Part shown: one piece after another, positions 9,332 through 18,249 of the stretch
How positions within the stretch are numbered: position 1 is the first letter of the stretch
How the letters are laid out: the number at the start of each line of letters is the position of its first letter
Assembly: GCF_900156475.1 (NCBI RefSeq)
Contig: NZ_FTNR01000014.1
Location: forward strand, 1 to 64,000
Length of the DNA stretch: 64,000 nt
From: Natronorubrum thiooxidans
Lineage (GTDB): Archaea; Halobacteriota; Halobacteria; Halobacteriales; Natrialbaceae
Direction: 5' to 3'
Notes under the pieces: model-generated
Told to the model about the DNA's origin: nothing
The model's database searches: none
Seen by the model: only the letters and a program-made list of their open reading frames with translations
Program-made: the position numbers and the translations under genes

Positions 9332-9477
9332 ACGCACGCATGGATGCTCGGGAACGTGAATATTCGGCTCCCGGAACCGGATTCTCTTCGAGTTCAGCAT
9401 CTAGGCAGGGTCTAAACGACGCCGTGACACGTGCACAAAGAGCAACCGTTTTGACGGCCATCCACCATGTCGTTCGT

Positions 9478-10179
9478 ATGGGCGCAGATCACGACGTACT
9501 AGACGCGTTACTCGCAGGAAACGAGCGCCACGTAGCGGGACTCCCAGACGACTACTTTGCGGCGGTACAGGACGGCCAACACCCCGACGTCGTCTCCGTC
9601 TGCTGTTCGGACTCCCGTGTCCCACAGGAACGAATGTGGGGTGTAGACGATCCGGGAACGGTCTTTACCCCCAGCAATATCGGTAATCAGGTCTGGGACG
9701 AGGACGACGGCGAGCAGATCGTCGACGGCGGACTGCTGTATCCGATCGCACACACCGGAACCACGGTCGCAGCCGTCGTCGGTCACACCGGCTGTGGTGC
9801 CGTCACCGCAGCCTACAACGCCGCAACCGACGGCGAACTCCCCGGCCCGCGGGGCGTCGACAAGTGGGTCGAACAGCTCGTTCCGGTGATCGAAGAGGGC
9901 CTCGAGAGCGACCTGATCGACGCCGATGCCAACGACGAGACGGTCATCAACCAGCTCGTCGAGTACAACGTCGACTATCAGACACGGTTCCTTCGTGCGG
10001 CCGACGACGTCCCTGACGAGGTCGACGTCTACGGCTTCGTCTACGATTTTCAGGGGATCTACGGTGACGAACCCGGCCGGACGTATCTGGTGAATATCAA
10101 CGGCGAGACGGATCCTGAAGCGATCGCAGCGGAGCTTCCCGAGGAGTACGAAGCGGTGACGGACAGCCTCCTCCACTGA
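9478..10179 (+). CDS. Beta-class carbonic anhydrase
   Basis: A 233-residue protein that interconverts CO2 and bicarbonate. The zinc ligands and dyad are in CCSDSRVPQ (Cys plus Asp-Arg) and HTGCGAV (His-x2-Cys). PSNIGNQV and the C-terminal SIYGFVYD-like VYGFVYDFQGI fit the family. ATG 9478 gives a normal N-terminus; the open frame extends upstream but over the divergent gene's promoter. A palindromic repeat begins at the stop codon and could act as the transcription end. Confidence 0.93.
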   Translation: MGADHDVLDALLAGNERHVAGLPDDYFAAVQDGQHPDVVSVCCSDSRVPQERMWGVDDPGTVFTPSNIGNQVWDEDDGEQIVDGGLLYPIAHTGTTVAAVVGHTGCGAVTAAYNAATDGELPGPRGVDKWVEQLVPVIEEGLESDLIDADANDETVINQLVEYNVDYQTRFLRAADDVPDEVDVYGFVYDFQGIYGDEPGRTYLVNINGETDPEAIAAELPEEYEAVTDSLLH

Positions 10180-10261
10180 TACGGTCTGCTGTACCGAGTT
10201 ACCGCCGATCACCGACCCGTCTCTGGTGATCGGCGGTAATTGACGACAGCAGTCCGTATGA
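10178..10261. repeat. Dispersed palindromic repeat, subfamily A copy 1
   Basis: Nested hairpin. The outer arms are ATACGGTCTGCTGT at 10179-10192 and ACAGCAGTCCGTAT at 10246-10259 (13 of 14 pair). The inner 15-bp arms are perfect: 10199-10213 (starting TTACCGCCGATC) and 10225-10239. The loop is 11 nt. It begins on the stop codon of the carbonic anhydrase gene. Near-identical copy at 14714-14799, degenerate copy at 62360-62434. Confidence 0.85.
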
Positions 10262-10369
10262 GAGCGACGCCAAAGGCGTCGGTTTCAGTCTCGACGTTCG
10301 AGACCTCGAAACGCAGTCGAGAGCACCTGTGTCGGTAGCGTTTTGCCGCTCGCAGTAAAACGGTTGGCT

Positions 10370-10588
10370 ATGCGAGCGTTCCTCGAGTCCGATACGGGAT
10401 TTTATTACGTTATTGGCCTCTTTACGATTGGTGTGTTTCTCGTGGCGCTGGCGGCGCTAGCAGTGGTCAGTCCTGCCGGCATCGGTGCAGCCGAACTGGG
10501 TGGCCTCATCGTCGGCTTTCTGGTGTTTATGCTGGTGTATTTCGTCTCGATGGCGGTCCATCGCCTCGAGGAACGAGACGGGCCATGA
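10370..10588 (+). CDS. Small two-helix membrane protein
   Basis: A 72-residue protein with two hydrophobic helices (YVIGLFTIGVFLVALAALAV and LGGLIVGFLVFMLVYFVSMA) and a short charged C-terminus HRLEERDGP. ATG 10370 gives a compact start (MRAFLESDTG). It belongs to a haloarchaeal family of unknown function as far as I can tell. It stands alone between a palindromic repeat and the cold shock gene. Confidence 0.7.
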   Translation: MRAFLESDTGFYYVIGLFTIGVFLVALAALAVVSPAGIGAAELGGLIVGFLVFMLVYFVSMAVHRLEERDGP

Positions 10589-10665
10589 CCGCTCTCCAAA
10601 ATCGCCGATATAGTCCCTGAAACCCCAATAGCGCCCGATATCGGCACTTGCGGCGAGTCGCAGGC

Positions 10666-10674
10666 TTTATGCAT
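10666..10674 (+). promoter_or_regulatory. TATA box of the cold shock gene
   Basis: TTTATGCAT centred about 29 bp before ATG 10699. This spacing puts transcription start at or next to the start codon, so the mRNA is probably leaderless, the common haloarchaeal arrangement. Confidence 0.6.
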
Positions 10675-10698
10675 ATACGGCCACTCTATCCAAAAGCA

Positions 10699-10893
10699 AT
10701 GGCGAAAGGAACCGTTGATTTCTTCAACGACACTGGCGGCTACGGATTCATCGAGACTGAGGACGCGGACGACGACGTGTTCTTCCACATGGAAGACATC
10801 GGCGGCCCGGACCTTGAGGAAGGACAGGAGCTTGAGTTCGATATCGAGCAGGCCCCCAAGGGCCCGCGCGCGACGAACGTCGAGCGCCTGTAA
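10699..10893 (+). CDS. cspA: Cold shock domain protein
   Basis: A 64-residue OB-fold nucleic-acid-binding protein of the CspA family. It has the RNP1-like segment GYGFIETED and the RNP2-like segment DVFFHMEDI. Conserved elements are GTVDFFNDTGGYGFI, GQELEFDIEQ and GPRATNVE. The start at 10699 gives the exact family N-terminus (MAKGTV); upstream in-frame codons are not conserved. Single gene, likely leaderless transcript. It should melt or protect RNA in the cytoplasm. Confidence 0.96.
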   Translation: MAKGTVDFFNDTGGYGFIETEDADDDVFFHMEDIGGPDLEEGQELEFDIEQAPKGPRATNVERL

Positions 10894-11007
10894 GGCGAAT
10901 TCGCGGTAGTATCGGCACTTGATTGCAGTATTTTACACCGGTGAGCGACAGCGCTCCGTTGTTGAGGTCCACCGAACGTTTAGTATCTCCACCGTCCACG
11001 GATAGAC

Positions 11008-11433
11008 ATGCACACCACTGACGACGGCTCCCACGTGCTCCGACGTGGCGACGAGATCGAGTACGAGTCTGTCGACGCCGCTGATGGCCTCGAGAAAGGC
11101 GTTCTGATCGACGAGAGCGACGGCGCGCCGACGTTCGCGATCCGGCGGTTCGTCCTCGAGGCCGGCGCGACGGTGCCAGAACACACCAACGAGGTCGAAC
11201 ACGAGCAGTACGTCCTCGAGGGCGAGTACACGGTCGGTATCGGCGATGTGCCAAAGGCACATCGAGCAGACGGCAACGCCGTCGACGGTGACGAGGAGTA
11301 TACGGTCGAAGCGGGTGACTCGCTGTATATTCCCGCCGGAACCGTCCACTGGTATCGCAACGACGGGGATCGAGACGGCGCGTTCCTCTGTGCTGTTCCC
11401 AACGGCGACGACGAGATCGAACTGCTCGAGTAA
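11008..11433 (+). CDS. Cupin domain protein
   Basis: A 141-residue single-domain cupin. Motif 1 is seen as ATVPEHTNEVEHEQYVLEGE (metal ligands His, His/Glu) and motif 2 as YIPAGTVHWYRNDGD. The binding pocket probably holds a divalent metal. Such small cupins act as isomerases, dioxygenases or sensors, so no reaction can be assigned. It starts at ATG 11008 after a possible TATA (TTTAGTATC, about 10979-10987), again suggesting a very short leader. Confidence 0.88.
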   Translation: MHTTDDGSHVLRRGDEIEYESVDAADGLEKGVLIDESDGAPTFAIRRFVLEAGATVPEHTNEVEHEQYVLEGEYTVGIGDVPKAHRADGNAVDGDEEYTVEAGDSLYIPAGTVHWYRNDGDRDGAFLCAVPNGDDEIELLE

Positions 11434-11544
11434 CGACGCCCGCGTGGTGGTCGTCGGCACACGTCGCCGGCCTCGAATGCGAGAGGACTCGGACGGGACG
11501 ACCGTCGGCGAGCACTCGTCTCGAACCACAACTACTAAACACCT

Positions 11545-11560
11545 TTTAGGTGCACCTAAA
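11545..11560. promoter_or_regulatory. DtxR/SirR-type metal regulator operator
   Basis: Perfect 16-bp palindrome TTTAGGTGCACCTAAA five bases before ATG 11565. It matches the TTAGG-N-CCTAA consensus reported for metal-dependent DtxR-family regulators (Idr/SirR) in halophilic archaea. Its position over the expected transcription start fits repression in iron- or manganese-replete cells. Confidence 0.75.
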
Positions 11561-11564
11561 TGTA

Positions 11565-12674
11565 ATGCGAGAAGCGAAGTCGATGGGTGAACACGCGCCT
11601 ACCCGACAGCGGGATGGGTGGGTGACGGGAACGCTCATCGTGTTTTGTTTGGCGAGTACGGTCGTTACGATCGTTGCCGGACTGATACAGGTGAGTTTCG
11701 GGGAGTACTCGATGACGTTCGGCGAGGCCTGGAGGGCGGTTTTTAACCCCGATGTCGTCTTCGATCTCGACGCGTGGTCGGCGTTCCTGTTCGGTACCGA
11801 CCTGCCGGAGATGGACACCGGAAGTGTCGTTGTCTGGACCCTCCGGCTCCCACGGGTGTTCGTCGGCATTATCGCTGGCGCGACGCTTGCGGTCTCCGGT
11901 GCGATCTTTCAAGCCGTGACGCGCAACGAACTGGCGAGTCCGTTCGTACTCGGCGTCAGCTCAGGCGCTGGGTTCGCCGTTCTGGCAACACTCGTCGTCT
12001 TCAGCGGCCTCTCACCGTTTCTACCACTGATCGCTGCCCTCGGTGGGACGTTCGCGTTCGCAGTCGTCTACACGATCGCCTGGAAGGGAGGGACCAATCC
12101 CGTTCGACTCGTGCTCGCGGGCGTCATTGTCAACATGGTCTTCCAGTCGCTTCAGCAGGGACTGTTCTTTTTCGCGGACGATCTGGGTGTCGTCCAGACG
12201 GCGATCGCCTGGCTTACGGGCTCGCTCACGGGAACCGGCTGGGGGGAGGTCAGGATCGCGCTCCTGCCGGCGATCGTCGCGGTCGCGATCGCGCTCGCCG
12301 GCTCGAGACAGCTGAACGTCCTCATGCTAGGCGAGCGAACCGCCCAATCGCTCGGGATGCGCGTCGAACGGGTCCGCTTTTTCCTCTCGGCCGTCGCGAT
12401 CTTGGCCGCGAGCGTCGCGATCGCCATTGCGGGGGTCGTGAGCTTCTTCGGCCTCGTCGTTCCCCACATCGTTCGGAACACTGTCGGCGGGGATTATCGG
12501 CGGCTGATGGTCGGCTGTCTGTTCGCCGGCCCGGCACTGATGGTCACCGCCGACGTCGGCGCACGTCTCGCACTGGACGGCATCCAGATGCCCGTCGGCG
12601 TCGTGACCGGGCTGATCGGGGGCCCGTACTTCCTGTATCTGATGCGGAAACAGCAATCGATGGGTGAGCTATAA
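11565..12674 (+). CDS. FecCD/BtuC family ABC transporter permease
   Basis: A 369-residue membrane protein of the iron-siderophore/cobalamin importer class, with about nine to ten helices. Diagnostic segments are RLPRVFVGIIAGATLAVSGA, NELASPFVLGVSSGAGFA, NVLMLGERTAQSLGM and FFGLVVPHIVRNTVGGDYR. Starts at 11550 (GTG), 11565 and 11583 are possible; 11565 is the first ATG after the operator. The stop overlaps the ATPase start (TAATG at 12672-12676). The operator places the transporter under metal control, arguing for iron chelates rather than vitamin B12. Confidence 0.93.
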   Translation: MREAKSMGEHAPTRQRDGWVTGTLIVFCLASTVVTIVAGLIQVSFGEYSMTFGEAWRAVFNPDVVFDLDAWSAFLFGTDLPEMDTGSVVVWTLRLPRVFVGIIAGATLAVSGAIFQAVTRNELASPFVLGVSSGAGFAVLATLVVFSGLSPFLPLIAALGGTFAFAVVYTIAWKGGTNPVRLVLAGVIVNMVFQSLQQGLFFFADDLGVVQTAIAWLTGSLTGTGWGEVRIALLPAIVAVAIALAGSRQLNVLMLGERTAQSLGMRVERVRFFLSAVAILAASVAIAIAGVVSFFGLVVPHIVRNTVGGDYRRLMVGCLFAGPALMVTADVGARLALDGIQMPVGVVTGLIGGPYFLYLMRKQQSMGEL

Positions 12675-13540
12675 TGGACCACACACGACAGGAGATGGAC
12701 CGCGAACGGGAACAGAAACGCATCACCGACGAAGACGGTGTCGCCGTCGAAAGCGCCCTCGTCGGCGACGACCTCGAACTCAGCTATCCGACGAGCGAGG
12801 AGACGATCGTCGACTGTGCTCGCCTCGACGTTCCCGAGGGTGCGGTCACCGCCCTCGTCGGCCCGAACGGCAGCGGGAAGTCGACGCTTCTGAAGGCGCT
12901 CTCGAACCACCTCGAGCCGGAAGCGGGAACAGTTCGGATCCACGACGAGGACCTCGAGTCGTTCAGCCAAAAGGAGCTGGCACGCGAGCTGGGCGTCCTC
13001 TCGCAGGAAAACGACTCGCTCGGCTCGATCACCGTCGAAGACCTCGTCTACCACGGACGCTATCCGCATCGGGGCTTTTTTGACGGAGTCAGTGACGAGG
13101 ACCACGAAGCGGTCGAACGCGCGATCGAGTTGGCCGGTATCGAACACATTCGGAGCGCCGAACTCGGACAGCTAAGCGGCGGCCAGAAACAACTGGCCTG
13201 GATCGCCATGGTACTAGCACAGGAGACAGACGTCCTGTTGCTCGACGAGCCGACGACGTTTCTTGACGTCCACCACCAGTTTCGCGTCCTCGAGACGATT
13301 CGCCAACTCAACGAGGAAAAAGGCGTCACCGTCGCCGTCATTCTCCATGACATCTCGCAGGCGGCCCGCTTTGCGGACTACCTGATCGCGATGTGTGACG
13401 GCGAACTGTACGACTGGGGCCCGCCCGAGGAGGTGGTAACCGAAACGCTGCTTGCGGACGTCTTCGGCGTCGAGGCCACCGTCAGATGCGAACCCGAGTT
13501 ACAGGTGCTACCCAAACGAGCGCTTCCGAATCGGAACTGA
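12674..13540 (+). CDS. Iron-chelate/cobalamin ABC transporter ATP-binding protein
   Basis: A 288-residue ATPase of the FecE/BtuD class. Walker A VGPNGSGKST, Q-loop LSQENDS, signature LSGGQKQLAWIAM, Walker B VLLLDEPTTFLDVHH and switch ILHDISQAA are all present. The N-terminal 35 residues before the core are charged and may not all be translated; an in-frame ATG exists 11 codons later. It follows the permease with a one-base overlap and should form a 2:2 complex with it. Confidence 0.93.
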   Translation: MDHTRQEMDREREQKRITDEDGVAVESALVGDDLELSYPTSEETIVDCARLDVPEGAVTALVGPNGSGKSTLLKALSNHLEPEAGTVRIHDEDLESFSQKELARELGVLSQENDSLGSITVEDLVYHGRYPHRGFFDGVSDEDHEAVERAIELAGIEHIRSAELGQLSGGQKQLAWIAMVLAQETDVLLLDEPTTFLDVHHQFRVLETIRQLNEEKGVTVAVILHDISQAARFADYLIAMCDGELYDWGPPEEVVTETLLADVFGVEATVRCEPELQVLPKRALPNRN

Positions 13541-13568
13541 AGTGCTGCTTTTCGGAACGTTTTTATAC

Positions 13569-13586
13569 TTTTAGGCCAGCCTAAAA
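13569..13586. promoter_or_regulatory. DtxR/SirR-type operator before the binding-protein gene
   Basis: TTTTAGGCCAGCCTAAAA: 8-bp arms TTTTAGGC/GCCTAAAA around CA, four bases before ATG 13591 and just after a TATA-like TTTTATACTT at 13561-13570. It is the same class of site as 11545-11560, so the binding-protein gene has its own regulated promoter. Confidence 0.75.
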
Positions 13587-13590
13587 ATCG

Positions 13591-14700
13591 ATGAACGACC
13601 AACGGTGCTGGACGAGACGGAACGTCCTTCGAATGGGTGGGGTAGCCGCCGTCGGCAGTGCGATGGCCGGCTGTCTCGACGATGGCGGAAGTGACGACGG
13701 GGATGCGTCGAATGACGCTGCTGGAACGATTTCGATGCAGCCGGTCGGTGACGTCGAGTTCGATAGCGTGCCGGAGACGTGGGTGGCCAACAACGGTAGC
13801 TGGGCCGACATGGGGATTGCGCTAGGTCAGCAGCCGCCGGAGGCCGTCTGGATGCCCTCGCGGTACCACACTCACTACTACGACCAAATTCCCGACGTCA
13901 GCGTCGACATCGACGAGATCGACGCCTTATACAGCGACGGCGTCGATAAGGAGAAGTTCTACGAGTATCAGGCAGATGTCCACGTCATCGACCCCAACTT
14001 CCTGCAGAACCGATTCGAAGGCTGGGACGAAGAGGACATCGAGAACGTCGAGCAGATCGCCCCCTTCTTCGGTAACAGCATCTTCTCGCGAGGCTATCCG
14101 TGGCACGAGGACTACGAGTACCTCACGCTGTACGAGGCCTTCGAGAAGCTATCGCAAGTGTTCCAGGAAGAAGACCGCTACGAGGCGTTCAAGACCCTCA
14201 ACGATGAGTTCCAGTCGACGCTCGAGGATGTCGTGTCAGCCGAAGACAAACGGCCGTCGGTTGCCATCATGTGGCCCAACGGTGACGGTACGTTCCTTCC
14301 GTACCTCATCGACGAGGGGACGAGTTTCAAACAGTGGCGCGACCTCGGCGTCACCGACGCGCTCGCCGAGACCAATGTCGATGACTTCCACAGCGGCGGC
14401 GGGCAGATCGACTACGAGACGCTGCTCGAGATCGATCCCGACGTCATCCTGTGTCGCGGGCAGGAAGCGAAGAGCGCCCAGGAGTTCCAGGACAGCGTCG
14501 TCGCGAACATGGACGCGGACAACGCCGGCAGCCAGCTGACGGCCGTCGAAAACGGCGACGTTTACCGCGGTGGCCCGCTCTATCAGGGCCCGATCACGAA
14601 CCTCGTCGTCACCCAGCGCGCGGCCGAGCAGGTCTACGGCGTCGACGAACAGCTGTACGATCCACAGGCAGTCAGCGACATCGTCAACGGATCGTTATAG
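13591..14700 (+). CDS. ABC transporter substrate-binding lipoprotein (iron-chelate/cobalamin type)
   Basis: A 369-residue secreted protein. The N-terminus carries a Tat motif (RRNVLRMGG) and a lipobox ending in MAGC at about residues 25-28, so it is probably exported folded and lipid-anchored outside the membrane. The mature part has the two-lobed BtuF/FecB-type features, with a pattern like EAVWMPSRYHTHYYDQIP and DPDVILCRG. It follows the ATPase gene by 50 bp but has its own DtxR-type operator. The order permease-ATPase-binding protein is reversed from the usual order. Confidence 0.9.
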   Translation: MNDQRCWTRRNVLRMGGVAAVGSAMAGCLDDGGSDDGDASNDAAGTISMQPVGDVEFDSVPETWVANNGSWADMGIALGQQPPEAVWMPSRYHTHYYDQIPDVSVDIDEIDALYSDGVDKEKFYEYQADVHVIDPNFLQNRFEGWDEEDIENVEQIAPFFGNSIFSRGYPWHEDYEYLTLYEAFEKLSQVFQEEDRYEAFKTLNDEFQSTLEDVVSAEDKRPSVAIMWPNGDGTFLPYLIDEGTSFKQWRDLGVTDALAETNVDDFHSGGGQIDYETLLEIDPDVILCRGQEAKSAQEFQDSVVANMDADNAGSQLTAVENGDVYRGGPLYQGPITNLVVTQRAAEQVYGVDEQLYDPQAVSDIVNGSL

Positions 14701-14713
14701 ACGATCTGATCTC

Positions 14714-14799
14714 TCATACGGTCTGCTGTACCGAGTTCCCGCCGATTACCAGAGACGGGGTCGGTGATCGGCGGGAATTGACGACAGCAGTCCGTATCA
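14714..14799. repeat. Dispersed palindromic repeat, subfamily A copy 2
   Basis: Outer arms ATACGGTCTGCTGT at 14716-14729 and ACAGCAGTCCGTAT at 14784-14797. The inner arms are TTCCCGCCGATTACC and GGTGATCGGCGGGAA. Compared with the copy at 10178 the loop is inverted and the inner stem carries compensating changes (TTACC to TTCCC on one arm, GGTAA to GGGAA on the other). It lies 13 bp after the binding-protein gene stop. Confidence 0.85.
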
Positions 14800-14939
14800 T
14801 TGCTTCTGACTCGAGTGTGTGTCCTCTCCTCCATAGCCGTTCTCGAATACCCTGTGCATCCCGCTCAGTTGTTGGCGACGACCCACAGCCGAGCACTCGC
14901 CCGGCCAAGCGTTATGCCACCCCATGTTGACTGTCCGAT

Positions 14940-15593
14940 ATGGGCGCGCTACAGGATACCGAGGCAACCCGACGCTGGTTCAATCTCCTCGCACCGGGCT
15001 ACGACGCCGTCGTGCCGTCGCTGTTCTGGCCGGCCTCGCTCCAGCAGGCAGCGATCGACCGACTCGAGCTCGCGTCGGCGGATCGAGTGCTCGACATCGG
15101 CTGTGGGACCGGCGAGACGATCGCCCAGTTGAATACGGACGCGTCAACAGTCCACGGCCTCGATCTGAGTCGGCCACAGCTCGAGACCGCTGTAAATAAA
15201 ACGCACCTCGAGGACGCCCGATTCGTTCGCGGGGATGCCTGTGCGCTCCCGTACGCGGACGAGACGTTCGACTGTGTGGTCTCGATCGGTTCGATCCTCT
15301 ACTGGTCCGATCCTGTCGAGGCGCTCCGGGAGGCCCACCGGGTCACGAAACCGGGCGGCGAGCTACTGCTGCTCGGGTTCAATCGCCGATCGCCGTCGTG
15401 GTGGAACCCGATTCAAAACGCGCAGGACGGCATCGCCGAGGCGCTGTTTTTCCGGTACGACCGCGAAGAGGGGACGACACTCGTTCGGTCGGCCGGCTGG
15501 ACCGACCCCACCCACGAGGTGACCGGGCCCGTCTGGGGCCCCGATCTCGTGCTCGCTACGACAGCACGGAAAGCCGAGTCCGGGGCGCACTGA
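14940..15593 (+). CDS. Class I SAM-dependent methyltransferase
   Basis: A 217-residue Rossmann-type methyltransferase of the UbiE/Methyltransf_11 group. Motif I is VLDIGCGTGET, motif II VHGLDLSRPQ, then FVRGDACALPYADETFDCVV (motif III/IV region quoted as ACALPYADETFDCVV) and AHRVTKPGGELLLLGF. The short C-terminal part is family-typical. The substrate is not readable from sequence. The start at 14940 follows an A/T-poor leader, with no Shine-Dalgarno sequence. Confidence 0.9.
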   Translation: MGALQDTEATRRWFNLLAPGYDAVVPSLFWPASLQQAAIDRLELASADRVLDIGCGTGETIAQLNTDASTVHGLDLSRPQLETAVNKTHLEDARFVRGDACALPYADETFDCVVSIGSILYWSDPVEALREAHRVTKPGGELLLLGFNRRSPSWWNPIQNAQDGIAEALFFRYDREEGTTLVRSAGWTDPTHEVTGPVWGPDLVLATTARKAESGAH

Positions 15594-15662
15594 CTCTCAT
15601 CGCGATCCGCGCTGTTCGACGTTTCGAACCGCTCAAGTACGACGACCGACTATGACTATCCA

Positions 15663-17729
15663 GTGTCGAAGCAGGTCCAGCAGGTCGAAACGATCTTTTG
15701 TCACGAGATCGGTGACGATTATCTCGTGGTGGTCGAGCGCGACGGACAGCGGCTGTTCCGGGCAAAGCTCGGACTGTCGGAAACGTCGGCTGGTCCCCGT
15801 CCCGCGAAGTTCCGGCTCAAAGACGGCTCAAGCGAAGAGCCCCGCCAGCCCGACGAGTTCATCGAACTCGCCCGTCGAGCCAAGCGGATTCGAATTTCGG
15901 AGCAGACCTCGCGACAGGGTCGCCAGGAACTCATGGAGATGCTCAGCGGGTACCAACTCGAGGACAAGGCCAAGGCCGTCCGGACCTGTCGGTACTGTGC
16001 CTCTGCGGGTCGGTACTCGCCGATCACCACCGAAACAGCCGTCAAAGACGACAACGACTGGATCTGCCAGGACTGTGCACGGCAGGAACTCGAGCGCCAA
16101 CTGTCGTATTCCGGCGGCGGCGCGGTCACCGGCGCGGCCAAAGACCGCCTCGAGGAGCTCATGCTCGAGGTCCAGGATTTAGAGCGGATCGTCAACCTGT
16201 TGAAAGGCCAGCTCGATCCCGATCTGACGAAGTTCGATACCATCTCGGCGACGACCGACGAGGTCGATCCCGTGCGTGTGGACTCGCTGAACCTCCATCC
16301 CGGCTTGCAGGGGCTGCTCGAGGACCGCTTCGAGACTCTCCTCCCGGTCCAGAGTCTCGCAGTCGAGAACGGCCTGTTCGACGGTGAGGACCAGCTCGTG
16401 GTGTCGGCGACGGCGACCGGGAAGACCCTCGTCGGCGAGATGACCGGGCTCAACCGCGTCCTAAACGGGAAGGGGAAAATGCTCTTTCTCGTGCCCCTCG
16501 TCGCACTCGCAAACCAGAAATACGAGGACTTTCAGGACGAGTACGGCCATCTCGTCGACGTCTCCATTCGCGTGGGCGCGAGCCGAATTAGCGACAACGG
16601 CAACCAGTTCGATCCCAACGCCGACGTGATCGTCGGCACCTACGAAGGGATCGACCACGCCCTGCGGACCGGCAAGGACATGGGCGATATCGGGACCGTC
16701 GTCATCGACGAAGTCCACACGCTCAAAGAAGACGACCGCGGCCACCGGCTCGACGGGCTCATCTCGCGGCTCAAGTACACCTGCGAACAACGCGCGACGC
16801 GCCGCGACGAGTACGGCGGCGCACAGTGGGTCTATCTTTCGGCGACTGTCGGCAACCCCGAGCAGCTCGGGGCGGCCCTCGAGTCGACGCTCATCGAGTT
16901 CGAGGAGCGCCCAGTGCCGATCGAACGCCACGTGACGTTCGCCGACGGGCAAGAGAAAGTCCGGATCGAGAACAAACTCGTCAGACGCGAGTTCGATACG
17001 GAGTCCTCGAAAGGCTATCGCGGCCAGACAATCATCTTTACCAACTCACGGCGACGCTGTCACGAGATCAGCCGGAAACTCGAGTACTCCGCCGCGCCGT
17101 ATCACGCTGGCCTCGATTACAAGCGCCGCAAGGAGGTCGAGCGCAAGTTCGGCGAGCAAGAACTTTCCGCGGTCGTGACGACCGCCGCGCTCGCAGCGGG
17201 AGTCGACTTCCCGGCTTCGCAGGTTATTTTCGACTCGCTGGCGATGGGCATCGAGTGGCTTTCGGTCCAGGAGTTCCACCAGATGCTCGGCCGTGCGGGT
17301 CGCCCCGACTACCATGACAAGGGGACCGTGTACGTCCTCGTCGAACCCGACTGTGCCTACCACAACTCCATGGAGATGAGCGAGGACGAGGTCGCGTTCA
17401 AACTCCTGAAAGGTGACATGGAGTCGGTGATGACCCACTACGACGAGGCCGCCGCAATCGAGGAAACGCTGGCGAACATCACCGTCGGTGGCAAGGCCGC
17501 AAAGAGGCTCAACGACCGGATGCTCGGCGACGTGCCGACGAAACACGCCATCGGGAAACTCCTGCAGTACGACTTCATCGACGGCTTCGAACCGACACCG
17601 CTGGGGCGGGTGATAACTGAACACTTCTTAGAACCCAGCGAAGCGTTCACCCTCGTCGATGGGATCCGAAAGGACGCCCATCCCTACGAACTCATCGCGG
17701 ATATCGAGCTTCGCGACGCGGATCTGTAA
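15663..17729 (+). CDS. DEAD/DEAH box helicase with N-terminal zinc-finger region
   Basis: A 688-residue superfamily 2 helicase starting at GTG 15663. The N-terminal 230 residues hold a zinc-binding pair CRYCASAG and CQDCARQ and a coiled segment. The helicase core has motif I VSATATGKT, motif Ia LFLVPLVALANQKY, motif II VIDEVHTL (DEVH), motif III YLSATVGNP, and the C-terminal RecA lobe with TIIFTNSRRRCHE, TTAALAAGVDFPASQVIFDS and MLGRAGRPDYHDKG (motif VI). The arrangement is Ski2/Hel308-like, but the N-terminal zinc domain is haloarchaea-specific in my experience. The role is probably DNA or RNA processing; no operon partner is visible. Confidence 0.92.
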   Translation: MSKQVQQVETIFCHEIGDDYLVVVERDGQRLFRAKLGLSETSAGPRPAKFRLKDGSSEEPRQPDEFIELARRAKRIRISEQTSRQGRQELMEMLSGYQLEDKAKAVRTCRYCASAGRYSPITTETAVKDDNDWICQDCARQELERQLSYSGGGAVTGAAKDRLEELMLEVQDLERIVNLLKGQLDPDLTKFDTISATTDEVDPVRVDSLNLHPGLQGLLEDRFETLLPVQSLAVENGLFDGEDQLVVSATATGKTLVGEMTGLNRVLNGKGKMLFLVPLVALANQKYEDFQDEYGHLVDVSIRVGASRISDNGNQFDPNADVIVGTYEGIDHALRTGKDMGDIGTVVIDEVHTLKEDDRGHRLDGLISRLKYTCEQRATRRDEYGGAQWVYLSATVGNPEQLGAALESTLIEFEERPVPIERHVTFADGQEKVRIENKLVRREFDTESSKGYRGQTIIFTNSRRRCHEISRKLEYSAAPYHAGLDYKRRKEVERKFGEQELSAVVTTAALAAGVDFPASQVIFDSLAMGIEWLSVQEFHQMLGRAGRPDYHDKGTVYVLVEPDCAYHNSMEMSEDEVAFKLLKGDMESVMTHYDEAAAIEETLANITVGGKAAKRLNDRMLGDVPTKHAIGKLLQYDFIDGFEPTPLGRVITEHFLEPSEAFTLVDGIRKDAHPYELIADIELRDADL

Positions 17730-17856
17730 TCGCTCGAGGCCGTCACACTGCCCTGCTCGAGAAACGTGGACGCGAGTTCGAGTTTTCGGAACGAAGCTGA
17801 CCACTGACCGTCAGTACACAGTCGCCTCTGTTGGTACTATCGACCGCCGAGCGGTG

Positions 17857-17939
17857 AGATGGTCTGCTGGTACGGTGTCCGGCGCACCTGCAGGGCGGAT
17901 TGGGGTGTACCGGCACTGACTGCCAGGAGTCCGTCTGAG
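17857..17939. repeat. Dispersed palindromic repeat, subfamily B copy 2 (diverged)
   Basis: Starts TGAGATGGTCTGCTGGTACG and ends CCAGGAGTCCGTCTGAG. The core CACCTGCAGGGCGG matches the subfamily B core at 4314 and 45592. The inner stem GGTGTCCGG...CCGGCAC is degraded. It lies between convergent gene ends (helicase and the minus-strand BofA-like gene). Confidence 0.6.
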
Positions 17940-17942
17940 TGA

Positions 17943-18197
17943 TTACGGGACAAAGGCAATGCCCAGTAGCGATAGCACGAGCACGGCGATCGAGCCAGGA
18001 AGGCCGCCGAGGGCGACGATCCCGAGGACGATCGGTGTTAGCGCTACCGAGAAACCGAATACGGCCTGCGCGAGAAACAACACCACCAGTCCGACGACCG
18101 CATTGATGATGAAGGGGCTAACCGCACGGACGAGGGCTGCCGCGACGAGGACGCCCACGAGAACGAGGATCAACAGCAGGATCTCGAGGCCTGTCAT
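17943..18197 (-). CDS. BofA-like small membrane protein
   Basis: An 84-residue, almost wholly hydrophobic protein with about three helices (LEILLLILVLVGVLVAAALV, INAVVGLVVLFLAQAVFGF and the last GSIAVLVLSLLGIAFVP). The middle segment SPFIINAVVGLVVLFLA is the signature of the pro-sigmaK-processing-inhibitor BofA family, widespread in archaea. In Bacillus, BofA inhibits an M50 intramembrane protease. This genome has an M50 protease at 5136-6365, but any link is inference. Confidence 0.82.
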   Translation of the reverse strand: MTGLEILLLILVLVGVLVAAALVRAVSPFIINAVVGLVVLFLAQAVFGFSVALTPIVLGIVALGGLPGSIAVLVLSLLGIAFVP

Positions 18198-18249
18198 GAG
18201 GCTAACCGTAGTACGTCGATGGGCAAAACCGTTCGGTCGAGAACGAAAC

